Assembly: GCF_900130125.1 (NCBI RefSeq)
Contig: NZ_FQXY01000011.1
Span: 310,001 to 374,000, forward strand
Direction: 5' to 3'
Length of the DNA: 64,000 bases
Origin: Bacteroides congonensis
GTDB taxonomy: Bacteria > Bacteroidota > Bacteroidia > Bacteroidales > Bacteroidaceae
Shown here: positions 18,259 through 26,428 of the stretch, in pieces
Layout: each line of letters begins with the position of its first letter
Numbering within the stretch: position 1 is the first letter of the stretch
Notes under the pieces: model-generated
Seen by the model: only the letters and a program-made list of their open reading frames with translations
What the model was told of the DNA's origin: nothing
Databases searched by the model: none
Program-made: the position numbers and the translations under genes

Positions 18259-18771
18259 TTATCTCTTTCGGGCAATCATGATACCACCGATGATACAAGC
18301 CAGTAATAAGATACTGACTGCTTCGAAAGGTAATACATAGCCGTATTTGTCACTACTTAGCAAGGCATGTCCGATGGTGTGGATGTTTATCTCCAGTGGG
18401 GCAAGATTCGTGGTTTGCAGGAAATTATGCTTCAATGTGATAAACAGGATAATTGCCAGACCGGCAACCATCGTAAATAGTCCTGCCAGAAACCTGCTTC
18501 GTTTTAGTTTTTCGGCTCGGTCGCCCTCTCCACTGGTCAGCAGGATGGAGAATACATACAGAACGACGATACCACCGGCGTAAACCATAATCTGGACAGA
18601 ACCCAAAAAGGTATAACCCAGCAAGAAGTAGATGCCGGCCGTGCCGAAAAGCACGAAGAGCAGGTAGGTAGCCGAGCGGACAATACGTTGGGTAGTCACC
18701 GTCATGATGGACATGGCAATAATAAATGCTGCCAAAAAGTAGAATACTACTGTTTCAAGTGTTGATCCCAT
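18259..18771 (-). CDS. nuoJ: Complex I subunit NuoJ
   Basis: The 170-residue membrane protein has five hydrophobic helices, including the pi-bulge helix TM3 region SVQIMVYAGGIVVLYVFSI that is diagnostic of NuoJ/ND6. It belongs to the membrane arm of complex I near the quinone site. It starts 2 bp after the nuoI stop, which implies translational coupling. Confidence 0.93.
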   Translation of the reverse strand: MGSTLETVVFYFLAAFIIAMSIMTVTTQRIVRSATYLLFVLFGTAGIYFLLGYTFLGSVQIMVYAGGIVVLYVFSILLTSGEGDRAEKLKRSRFLAGLFTMVAGLAIILFITLKHNFLQTTNLAPLEINIHTIGHALLSSDKYGYVLPFEAVSILLLACIIGGIMIARKR

Positions 18772-18773
18772 AT

Positions 18774-19262
18774 CTAAACTTCTTTTTTCTTTTCTATTAC
18801 TTTACTACCGTCATGATTCAGTTTCAGGACTAGCTTCGTCCGGTCGAATACGGCATGTTCGAAGTTCTGGTCGAACGTAATCGCATCGTGCGGACAAGCA
18901 TTCACACAAAGCTGACAGAACATACAAGCGCCCAGGTCATATTCATAGGTCGCCAGTATTTTCTTTTTCTTGCCGTCTTCTGTTTCGATAGTTTCGCTCG
19001 TCACAGTGATTGTGTCGTTCGGACAAGCCATCTGACACAATCCGCAGGCTACGCAGCGGTGTTCATTATTCTCATTATGGGGCATATTCAGCGTCCCGCG
19101 GAATCGGTCGAACATCTTCAGTTCTTTCCGGTTCTCGGGATATTGCTCGGTCACTTTCTTGCGGAAGTAAACCTTAATGCTGGTTTTCATACCCGTTGCC
19201 AGTGTGCTGATGCCATGCACCAGACCACCTAAGTACGTATATTTTTTATCTTTATATTCCAT
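18774..19262 (-). CDS. nuoI: Complex I subunit NuoI, 2x[4Fe-4S] ferredoxin
   Basis: The 162-residue peripheral subunit holds two CxxCxxCxxxCP motifs, CVACGLCQMACP and CMFCQLCVNACP, which bind the N6a and N6b clusters that pass electrons to NuoB. In complexes without NuoEFG, as here, NuoI is near the electron entry point, so its surface is a candidate docking site for ferredoxin or flavodoxin. It follows nuoH by 11 bp. Confidence 0.95.
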   Translation of the reverse strand: MEYKDKKYTYLGGLVHGISTLATGMKTSIKVYFRKKVTEQYPENRKELKMFDRFRGTLNMPHNENNEHRCVACGLCQMACPNDTITVTSETIETEDGKKKKILATYEYDLGACMFCQLCVNACPHDAITFDQNFEHAVFDRTKLVLKLNHDGSKVIEKKKEV

Positions 19263-19273
19263 AATCTAATCTG

Positions 19274-20350
19274 CTAGAAGTGAAAGCCGAAGGCTACGCA
19301 ACATGCCATTAATAATAGATTTACCATAGAAATAGGAACCAGGTATTTCCATTCCAAGTTCAGAATCTGGTCGATACGCAGACGTGGGAACGTCCATTTA
19401 ATCCACATCAGCAGGAATACCACAAAGAATGCTTTACCGAAGAACCAGATGAAGCCGGGGATATAATCCATTACGGCATTGAATCCATCCAGTCCGACGA
19501 TGTGTAGCGGCATCCATCCCCCCAGGAAGATAGTAGCGGCAACACTCGCTACGATAAACAGATTCAGATATTCCGCCAGATAGAAGAAACCGAAACCCAT
19601 ACCTGAATATTCGGTATGGTATCCGGCAGTCAGTTCACTTTCCGCTTCGGGAAGGTCGAACGGGCCACGGTTACATTCAGCGTTTCCGGCAATCAGGTAG
19701 ATGATAAAGGCAATCACGGCAGGGATATGTCCCTTGAAGATAAACCAGCCATTGGCTTGTCCTTCCACGATTTCAGAGAACTGCATGGTTCCCATCAGTA
19801 CCACCATCGTCATGATGCTCATACCGACAGAAAGCTCGTAACTGATAATCTGCGCACCGCTTCGCATGGCGCCAATCAGGGAAAACTTATTGTTACTACC
19901 CCAACCGGCAAGCAAAATACCAACCACTCCGATACTGGAAGCTGCCAGCAGGAAGAATACACCCACATTGAAATTCAGAATCTCCGCTCCCTTATTAAAA
20001 GGAATACAGGCGAAAGTGAGGAACGAGGCGATAATTACCATGAACGGAGCCAGGTTGTAGAGGAAACGGTCAGCGCCCTTCGGCATGAAGATTTCCTTGG
20101 TCATCATTTTGAGCACGTCGCATACCACTTGGATAGAACCCCATTTGCCAACACGGTTCGGGCCGAGACGGCACTGGAAGAAACCGCAAACCTTACGTTC
20201 CATGTAAATTAAGATGATGGCGAGAATGGCATACAATGCAACGATACACACGCCGACAGCCACACATTCTATAAAGATGGCCAATCCTTCCGGCATAACG
20301 GAGAGGAGCAGCTCATGTATCCAGTTTGTTACTATACTAAAGTCGAACAT
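19274..20350 (-). CDS. nuoH: Complex I subunit NuoH
   Basis: The 358-residue membrane protein has eight helices and the NuoH signatures MERKVCGFFQCRLGPNRVG (amphipathic helix and quinone-entry loop) and PFDLPEAESELTAGYHTEYSG (acidic loop at the end of the quinone chamber). Lengths and motifs are complete. It is preceded by an unusual 92-bp spacer of heptamer repeats after nuoCD. Confidence 0.95.
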   Translation of the reverse strand: MFDFSIVTNWIHELLLSVMPEGLAIFIECVAVGVCIVALYAILAIILIYMERKVCGFFQCRLGPNRVGKWGSIQVVCDVLKMMTKEIFMPKGADRFLYNLAPFMVIIASFLTFACIPFNKGAEILNFNVGVFFLLAASSIGVVGILLAGWGSNNKFSLIGAMRSGAQIISYELSVGMSIMTMVVLMGTMQFSEIVEGQANGWFIFKGHIPAVIAFIIYLIAGNAECNRGPFDLPEAESELTAGYHTEYSGMGFGFFYLAEYLNLFIVASVAATIFLGGWMPLHIVGLDGFNAVMDYIPGFIWFFGKAFFVVFLLMWIKWTFPRLRIDQILNLEWKYLVPISMVNLLLMACCVAFGFHF

Positions 20351-20356
20351 ATTTAA

Positions 20357-20444
20357 TTAGTGTTTAGTGTTTAGTGATTAGTGATTAACATGCTTGTGTC
20401 TTCTTTTCGTTAATCGTTCATCACTAAACGTTAATCGTTAGCTT
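20357..20444 (-). repeat. Inverted heptamer arrays between nuoCD and nuoH
   Basis: On the plus strand the spacer shows TTAGTGT x2, TTAGTGA x2 and TTAACA (20357-20390), then after 19 bp TTAATCG, TTCATCA, CTAAACG, TTAATCG, TTAGCTT (20410-20444), the last overlapping the nuoCD stop codon. The two runs are nearly inverted copies: 20368-20388 and 20409-20429 pair at about 18 of 21 positions, so the transcript can form a long hairpin. Confidence 0.8.
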
Positions 20445-22035
20445 ACCTGTCAATATCAGGAACCACATAGTCTAGTGTTCCGCCGATAGCAATCAAGTCG
20501 GCAATCTTCGCTCCACGGCAGATGGTGTCGATTGCTGCAACGAGCGGCAGTCCCGTAGCGCGGTAGTGCAGACGATAAGGCATCTTGTCACCCTGGCTTT
20601 CGAGGAAAACACCGAACTCACCACGGCTTCCTTCCACAGCAGCATAGTAACTGCCTTCGGGAACACGGATGATGGGCTTCATCTTCTCCTGATACGGCCC
20701 TTCGGGGATATTGTCTATTAATTGCTCAATGATGTTCATACTTTCCATGATTTCATCCATACGCACGAGGTAGCGGGCGAAGCAGTCGCCTTCCGTATAG
20801 ACGATTTCTTTGAAATCCACTTTGTCATATACACCGTAAGGGATTCGCTTGCGCACGTCGCAAGCCCAGCCCGAAGCACGGCCTGTACCACCGGTACAAC
20901 CGAAAGAGATGGCATCCTCGCGACTTAGCACACCCACACCCTTCATACGGCTTTGAGCAATGACATTGCCTGTGAATATATCGTGGTATTCGTGGATAAT
21001 TCCTCTCATATAGGGAATGAACTCTTTTACCCGTTTGACGAAGTTAGGATGAAGGTCAGCTTGTACGCCGCCAATCGTGTTGTAGTTCATAATCAAACGT
21101 CCACCGCACGTTTCTTCGAAAATATCGAGAATCTTCTCACGGTCACGGAATCCGTAGAAGAAAGCCGTCAATGCTCCCAAATCCATGGCAAGAGCAGAGA
21201 AAAACAACAAGTGAGAGTCGATACGTTGCAATTCATCCATAATCGTACGGATATACTGCACACGTTCGCTGACTTCGATACCCATCGCCTTCTCGATACA
21301 CATACATAATGCATGACGGTTCTGATGCGCGCCCAAATAATCAAGACGGTCTGTCAGAGCCAGTGTCTGCGGATAAGTAAGACTTTCATTCATCTTCTCG
21401 ATACCGCGGTGGATATATCCACAGTTCGCGTCAATCTTACGGATGATTTCACCTTCAAGGGAAACACGGAAACGCATGACACCGTGGGTTGCAGGGTGCT
21501 GCGGGCCGATATTGACTACATATTCTTCTTCTCCGAAGAGTTTGGTTTCTTTGTTTTTGATTGTTCCGTCCGGGTTCAACTCAATTTCCTGAGTCGTATC
21601 GAACGTCTCTTCATTGGTCATGCAGAGCGGATTATCTTTCTCCGGGTCGTTGTCTTTGCGCATCGGATAACCTATCCAGTCGTTACGCAGATACAGACGG
21701 CGCATATCGGGATGACCGACAAAGGTGATACCATAATAATCGAAAACTTCGCGTTCGTAGAAGTCGGCTATCTTCCATATGTCGCTGACAGACGGAATTT
21801 CCGGCAGGTCACGGTTGGTAGTCGCAGTTTTCAATGCTATCCGTTCACCCGTGACGGTAGATTCCAGATGATAGACTACGCCTAAACCGCGGAGTTTCTC
21901 CGGAGCGTCTTTCTCATCCGCCACTCCCCAGTCCATACCGGTGAGGCTTTCGAGAAAGTCCATCTGCTTTTCATTTCGCAAGCGCAGCATCTCGTCGTGT
22001 AGTGCTGCCGGGGCTATAAATTGTATTTCTTGCAT
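20443..22035 (-). CDS. nuoCD: Fused complex I subunit NuoCD
   Basis: The 530-residue protein joins a NuoC domain (about residues 1-150, with DFYEREVFDYYGITFVGHPD) to a NuoD domain (about 160-530, with VNIGPQHPATHGVMRFRVSL and the C-terminal VPDIDR). NuoD forms the quinone site with NuoB and descends from hydrogenase large subunits. C-D fusion occurs in several bacterial groups, including Bacteroides. The gene follows nuoB at 27 bp. Confidence 0.95.
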   Translation of the reverse strand: MQEIQFIAPAALHDEMLRLRNEKQMDFLESLTGMDWGVADEKDAPEKLRGLGVVYHLESTVTGERIALKTATTNRDLPEIPSVSDIWKIADFYEREVFDYYGITFVGHPDMRRLYLRNDWIGYPMRKDNDPEKDNPLCMTNEETFDTTQEIELNPDGTIKNKETKLFGEEEYVVNIGPQHPATHGVMRFRVSLEGEIIRKIDANCGYIHRGIEKMNESLTYPQTLALTDRLDYLGAHQNRHALCMCIEKAMGIEVSERVQYIRTIMDELQRIDSHLLFFSALAMDLGALTAFFYGFRDREKILDIFEETCGGRLIMNYNTIGGVQADLHPNFVKRVKEFIPYMRGIIHEYHDIFTGNVIAQSRMKGVGVLSREDAISFGCTGGTGRASGWACDVRKRIPYGVYDKVDFKEIVYTEGDCFARYLVRMDEIMESMNIIEQLIDNIPEGPYQEKMKPIIRVPEGSYYAAVEGSRGEFGVFLESQGDKMPYRLHYRATGLPLVAAIDTICRGAKIADLIAIGGTLDYVVPDIDR

Positions 22036-22062
22036 AAATCCTTATTAATTAAGAATGTAGGC

Positions 22063-22665
22063 TCATTCTTCATTTTTGATATAATCCGGTTTCTTCTCTT
22101 TTCTGTTCACTCCACCAAAGAACTTCTCTATCTTCACTTTGCGTTGCAACTGCATCATGCCATAATAGAAAGCCTCGGGACGCGGCGGACATCCGGGGAT
22201 ATACACATCTACCGGAAGAATCTTGTCCACTCCGTTCACTACGTGGTAGGACTTCTTGAAAGGGCCACCGCTGACAGCGCATCCGCCTACGGCAACCACA
22301 TATTTCGGGTCGGGCATCTGATCGTAAAGCCGCTTCAATACCGGAGCCATTTTATTGGTGATTGTTCCGCATACCATAATCATATCAGCCTGGCGCGGAC
22401 TGGCACGGGCTACTTCAAACCCAAAACGGGCCATATCATAACGCGCGGCACCCAGTGCCATAAATTCGATACCACAACAACTGGTAGCGAAAGTAAGCGG
22501 CCACAGCGAATTGCTGCGTCCCCAGTTGATAAAGTCATCGAGAACTCCGAGAGCGACGTTTGCCCCTCCGGCATTGAGTTCCCTGACCAACTTTTCCAAT
22601 GATTCATTGTCGATGAACTCCTCATACGGAATTGATTTTATTTTTGGCTTTTTGGTTATTTCCAT
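22063..22665 (-). CDS. nuoB: Complex I subunit NuoB, cluster N2
   Basis: The 200-residue subunit has the N2 [4Fe-4S] ligands in FATSCCGIEFMALG, VVAVGGCAVSGGPF and DVYIPGCPPRPEAF. It hands electrons to quinone. Its start codon lies inside the end of nuoA (10-bp overlap), so the two are translationally coupled. A C-terminal tail of about 35 basic residues extends beyond the usual core. Confidence 0.95.
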   Translation of the reverse strand: MEITKKPKIKSIPYEEFIDNESLEKLVRELNAGGANVALGVLDDFINWGRSNSLWPLTFATSCCGIEFMALGAARYDMARFGFEVARASPRQADMIMVCGTITNKMAPVLKRLYDQMPDPKYVVAVGGCAVSGGPFKKSYHVVNGVDKILPVDVYIPGCPPRPEAFYYGMMQLQRKVKIEKFFGGVNRKEKKPDYIKNEE

Positions 22666-23006
22666 TCCAAAGCTCCTTTCCTCCAGGCATAAGCAAGGCC
22701 CAGAACTAGAATAACAAAGAAGAAGAGAACACTGATAAGTCCCTGCGGCCCCATTTCACGCATGACCACCGCCCACGGAAACAGAAAAGCTGTTTCAACG
22801 TCGAACATCAGGAACAGGATAGCAAACAGGTAGTAACCTACACGGAACTGCATCCATGATTTACCACGTGTCGGTATACCACATTCGTAAGCTTCAAACT
22901 TTTGCACATTGTACGAACGGGGTGAAATAGCACGCGAAAGGGCTATCACTACACCGACAAAAGCAAGTGCTGTCAGTAAAACAACAACTAAAAATGTAAA
23001 ATTCAT
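22656..23006 (-). CDS. nuoA: Complex I subunit NuoA
   Basis: The 116-residue protein has three helices and the conserved loop KFEAYECGIPTRG with the surface Cys, followed by FRVGYYLFAILFLMFDVETAFLFPW, whose acidic residues are typical of NuoA/ND3. It is the first nuo gene. No clear TAnnTTTG box was seen in the 116 bp upstream, so transcription may begin before the small gene at 23500. Confidence 0.95.
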   Translation of the reverse strand: MNFTFLVVVLLTALAFVGVVIALSRAISPRSYNVQKFEAYECGIPTRGKSWMQFRVGYYLFAILFLMFDVETAFLFPWAVVMREMGPQGLISVLFFFVILVLGLAYAWRKGALEWK

Positions 23007-23122
23007 AATTCAATAGCTGTTTAGATTGAATATTATAGAAATCAACAACTAGCTTATCCACCCTCCGGGGGAAAACCAACTGTAATATAGATGACGAGCA
23101 AAAAAGCCGACTGTACTGTTGT

Positions 23123-23500
23123 CTAAACCACAATCTTTCTTAACCCATATATATAATAGGAGATAGGATCGTAGAAATAAGTAGGAGTTCGAGGCGACGC
23201 AGAATCGGGCGGACTTTGAAGTCTGTAATGTTCGCAAAAATAAGCTATCAGCAATAGCATACTCTTATCTGCCGGAACATTTGCAATTTCCGTATGACTC
23301 ATATCGCAGGATTGGGTAGAATAGAAGTTATAAAGACGTTCCAAAGCGTTGTGTACCGGATGGTCTTGGGACACATAGCACTTCTCATGCCGGTAAGTCG
23401 GCAAGGAAACCTTGCAAATATTTTCCATTGCCCCGTCTGTGGCACAATGAATAAGCAAAGTCAGTACTAAAAGTAGTCCGAATTTTAAGCTTTGTTTCAT
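23123..23500 (-). CDS. Small secreted protein of unknown function
   Basis: The 125-residue reading frame begins with a signal peptide (KQSLKFGLLLVLTLLIHCATDGA) and contains six cysteines, several possibly disulfide-bonded (ENICKVS, HEKCYVS, SQSCDMS-like and YFCEHY contexts). No family was recognised. A near-consensus promoter lies immediately upstream (23520-23553), which supports a real gene. It is followed at 116 bp by nuoA on the same strand, so it may be the first cistron of the nuo transcript. The HC before ATD could be a lipobox, but it does not fit well. Confidence 0.6.
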   Translation of the reverse strand: MKQSLKFGLLLVLTLLIHCATDGAMENICKVSLPTYRHEKCYVSQDHPVHNALERLYNFYSTQSCDMSHTEIANVPADKSMLLLIAYFCEHYRLQSPPDSASPRTPTYFYDPISYYIYGLRKIVV

Positions 23501-23519
23501 CTTTCTCTTTTAACGGCTG

Positions 23520-23553
23520 CAAATATAGGACTTATATTTATACTTTTTGCAAA
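23520..23553 (-). promoter_or_regulatory. Promoter upstream of the small secreted protein and nuo genes
   Basis: On the minus strand, TTTG (23550-23553) is followed after 22 bp by TATATTTG (23520-23527). This is close to the Bacteroides -33/-7 consensus. The leader to the ATG at 23500 would be about 15 nt. Confidence 0.65.
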
Positions 23554-23611
23554 GTCGGGGTGGCAAAAAAGGTTTTTTTAGCACTCGACTTGATTTATAT
23601 CAACTCTTTAC

Positions 23612-25063
23612 TTAGTTTTTCTTCCAAAAGTCGGAAGTAAAGAGCAATAGCACTGTAAATAATTCCAAACGTCCTAAAAGCATCAGGAAAGAAAGCAGCC
23701 ATTTGGCAAGAACCGGTAATTCGCTCCATGAAAAAGCAGGGCCGCAGGTACCAAGTCCCGGCCCCATATTACCCATGCTTGAAATAACTGTTCCCACCGA
23801 TTCCAGAAAACCGACTCCAAGTCCCATCATGACAAGTATGCTGATGAGGGCAATCACCGCATACAAAAAGGTGAAAGCCAACACTGTGGACTGGATGGAA
23901 GGGGAGATAACCTGCTTGTTTACCCGTACCGGAAGCACGGCATTGGGGTGCAGGATATGTTTGAATTCATTTTTCACTACCTTGAACAGGATAACCATGC
24001 GGATACACTTGATGCCGCCAGTCGTACTGCCGGCACAAGCTCCGATAATCATTACGATAATAAGGCATCCCCAAAGAATGGAAGGCCAAAGCATATAGTC
24101 GGCTGTGGCAAATCCCGTGGAAGTCTGCAACGAAATCACCTGGAAGAGTGATTTGCGGAATGCTTCTTCTATACCCATTGAAGAAGTAAAGTGGAGCCAG
24201 GCAGCAATAAATATCGTGAAGAAGGAAACGCAAATAAAATAGAACTTCAGTTCCGCGTCGTGGATAAACTTCTTTATCTTACCGTTAAACATTAACAGCA
24301 ACAGCGTGAAGTTGATACCTGACAGAAACATGAAAATGGAGATAACATAATCTATATAAGGGGAGTGGTAATACTCAATACTAGCCTGTTTGGTTGAGAA
24401 GCCGCCGGTACTGGTCGTTGTGAACGCGTGACATATACTGTCGAATACCCCCATGCCACCGAATACTAACAGTACAATCAATGTTCCCGTCATTCCGGCA
24501 TAAATACCCCAAATCCATTTGGCGGTAATGCCGATGCGGGGGTGTACCTTGTCGTGAGTAGGGCCACTGGCTTCTGCGGCAAATACCTGGATACCGCCCA
24601 CACCGAAGATAGGCAGGACAGCAATGGTAAAGAATACAATACCCAAACCGCCTATCCATTGCGTCATGGCACGCCAGAAGAGTATTCCGTGCGGCATTGA
24701 TTCGATATTGTTCAGGATAGTGGCGCCCGTACTACTGAAACCGGACATGGTTTCAAAGAACGCGTCGGTGACACTTGGGATATATCCCCCTATATAATAA
24801 GGTAGCATTCCGAAAAAAGAGAATGCGACCCACGCTGCACTGACAATGACATATCCGTCACGGCGGTTGAGTGATTTCACCGCACCTTTGCCGATGGCAA
24901 GCAATATAAAACCGATACTGGCTGTGATAGCTGATGAAATCAGGAAGCTTTGCAAATCATCCTCTTTGTAGAAAAGAGAGACAACGCTGCAACATAGCAA
25001 CATAACTGTCTCTATGAGCAGCAGAAAGCCCAAAATCCGGAATATCATCTTTGAATTAATCAT
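23612..25063 (-). CDS. trkH: TrkH-family potassium uptake channel subunit
   Basis: The 483-residue membrane protein has the four selectivity-filter repeats of the Trk/Ktr superfamily, seen as FSSTGATIL, STGGFSTK, STGFATADY and GNMGPGLG. Its pores import K+ with the cytoplasmic TrkA regulator encoded 23 bp upstream. All filter glycines are present. It is the last gene of the dxs-trkA-trkH unit. Confidence 0.92.
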   Translation of the reverse strand: MINSKMIFRILGFLLLIETVMLLCCSVVSLFYKEDDLQSFLISSAITASIGFILLAIGKGAVKSLNRRDGYVIVSAAWVAFSFFGMLPYYIGGYIPSVTDAFFETMSGFSSTGATILNNIESMPHGILFWRAMTQWIGGLGIVFFTIAVLPIFGVGGIQVFAAEASGPTHDKVHPRIGITAKWIWGIYAGMTGTLIVLLVFGGMGVFDSICHAFTTTSTGGFSTKQASIEYYHSPYIDYVISIFMFLSGINFTLLLLMFNGKIKKFIHDAELKFYFICVSFFTIFIAAWLHFTSSMGIEEAFRKSLFQVISLQTSTGFATADYMLWPSILWGCLIIVMIIGACAGSTTGGIKCIRMVILFKVVKNEFKHILHPNAVLPVRVNKQVISPSIQSTVLAFTFLYAVIALISILVMMGLGVGFLESVGTVISSMGNMGPGLGTCGPAFSWSELPVLAKWLLSFLMLLGRLELFTVLLLFTSDFWKKN

Positions 25064-25093
25064 AAATAATACCTGATACTTAATACCTAATTA
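25064..25093 (-). repeat. Heptamer spacer between trkA and trkH
   Basis: The 23-bp spacer reads on the plus strand AAAT, AATACCT, GATACTT, AATACCT, AATTA, with the last unit running into the trkA stop codon. It is the shortest member of the heptamer-spacer family in this window. Confidence 0.5.
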
Positions 25094-26427
25094 AAGAATT
25101 TCTCGATTTTCTTAATCATCATACTCAAGCAGAATACCACTACATGGTCACCCGGCTGAATCAGCGTATCACCGGTTACCAGTATTCCTTCTCCGTTGCG
25201 AATCATACCGCCGATGGTAGTCCCTTTCGGGAGTCCCAGGTCTTTGATCAGATGTTTGGTTATTTTTGCTCCGGCAGGTACAGTAAATTCTGCAACATCC
25301 GCATTGGCAAATGTAAGACATTTCACATTGGAAACGTCAGCATCCAGCATCATTTGATAAATATGGCTGGCGGCAATCATCTTCTTGTTGATAACCGTAC
25401 CAATGTCAAGGCTTTCCGCCATGCCGATATAGTCGATATTCTCCACTTCCGCCACTGTCTTGTCCACGCCCATGCGTTTGGCGGCAAGACAAGCCAGGAT
25501 ATTCGTTTCGGAATTTCCGGTCAGGGCAACGAAGGCTTCGGTATTCTTCAATCCTTCTTCGATAAGAAGATCCATGTCGCGGCCGTCGCCGTTGATAATC
25601 ATTGTTTTGTCATCCAATAATTCTGTCAACCGGTTACATCGGTTGATGTCGTTGTCTACGATTTTCACCTGCATATAGTCAGGTACGTATTGAGCGGTAC
25701 GGACGGCGATGCGGCTTCCGCCCATAATCATCACGTTGCGCACGTCGGCATAATCTTCCTTGCCGGCAATCTTACGTATATAAGGAATATATTTACGGGT
25801 GGTAGTGAAGTAAACAATGTCATGCAATTTAATCACATCGTCTCCACGCGGGATAATCGTTTCCGTACCGCGTTTGATGGCTACTACGTGATAAGGGATG
25901 TCCGGTGCGCCCAGTTCATAAAGCGGGATATTCAGAATCTCCGCCTTTTCGCGCATCTTCGTACCAATCAGTACGAGAGCGCCGCCGCAGAATTCCCACC
26001 ATTGGCGTACCCAACTCATGCGCATGGAAGATACAATTTCTTTGGCAGCCAGCATTTCCGGATAAATCAGGGAGTCCACTCCCAACTTTTGGAAGAACTC
26101 TTTATTTTTGGGCAGAAGATATTCATAGTTGTCGATACGTGCCACCGTCTTTTTGGCTCCGAGGTTGGTAGCCAGCATACAGGCGGTCATGTTACGGCTT
26201 TCGTCCGGGGTGACTGCGATAAACAAGTCGGCTTCTTTGACACCTACCTCTTTTAAACCGGAGATAGAAGAAGGAGAGGCGGCAACTGTCAGCAAGTCGA
26301 AGTTGGCGCTAAGGGCACTCAGTTTCTCCTCGTCGTCATCCATCAGGATAATATCTTGCTTTTCGCGCGATAACAGTTTGGCCAAATGGGTGCCTACGTT
26401 GCCGGCACCGGCAATAATAATCTTCAT
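25087..26427 (-). CDS. trkA: Trk potassium transporter regulatory protein TrkA
   Basis: The 446-residue cytoplasmic protein contains two RCK units. Each has a TrkA-N Rossmann fold with a glycine motif (IIIAGAGNVGTHLAKLL at residue 3; VMIMGGSRIAVRTAQ near 230) and a TrkA-C domain (about 140-220 and 370-446). It binds NAD(H) or nucleotides and gates TrkH. It begins one base after the dxs stop codon, so it is coupled to dxs. Confidence 0.95.
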   Translation of the reverse strand: MKIIIAGAGNVGTHLAKLLSREKQDIILMDDDEEKLSALSANFDLLTVAASPSSISGLKEVGVKEADLFIAVTPDESRNMTACMLATNLGAKKTVARIDNYEYLLPKNKEFFQKLGVDSLIYPEMLAAKEIVSSMRMSWVRQWWEFCGGALVLIGTKMREKAEILNIPLYELGAPDIPYHVVAIKRGTETIIPRGDDVIKLHDIVYFTTTRKYIPYIRKIAGKEDYADVRNVMIMGGSRIAVRTAQYVPDYMQVKIVDNDINRCNRLTELLDDKTMIINGDGRDMDLLIEEGLKNTEAFVALTGNSETNILACLAAKRMGVDKTVAEVENIDYIGMAESLDIGTVINKKMIAASHIYQMMLDADVSNVKCLTFANADVAEFTVPAGAKITKHLIKDLGLPKGTTIGGMIRNGEGILVTGDTLIQPGDHVVVFCLSMMIKKIEKFFN

Positions 26428-26428
26428 G

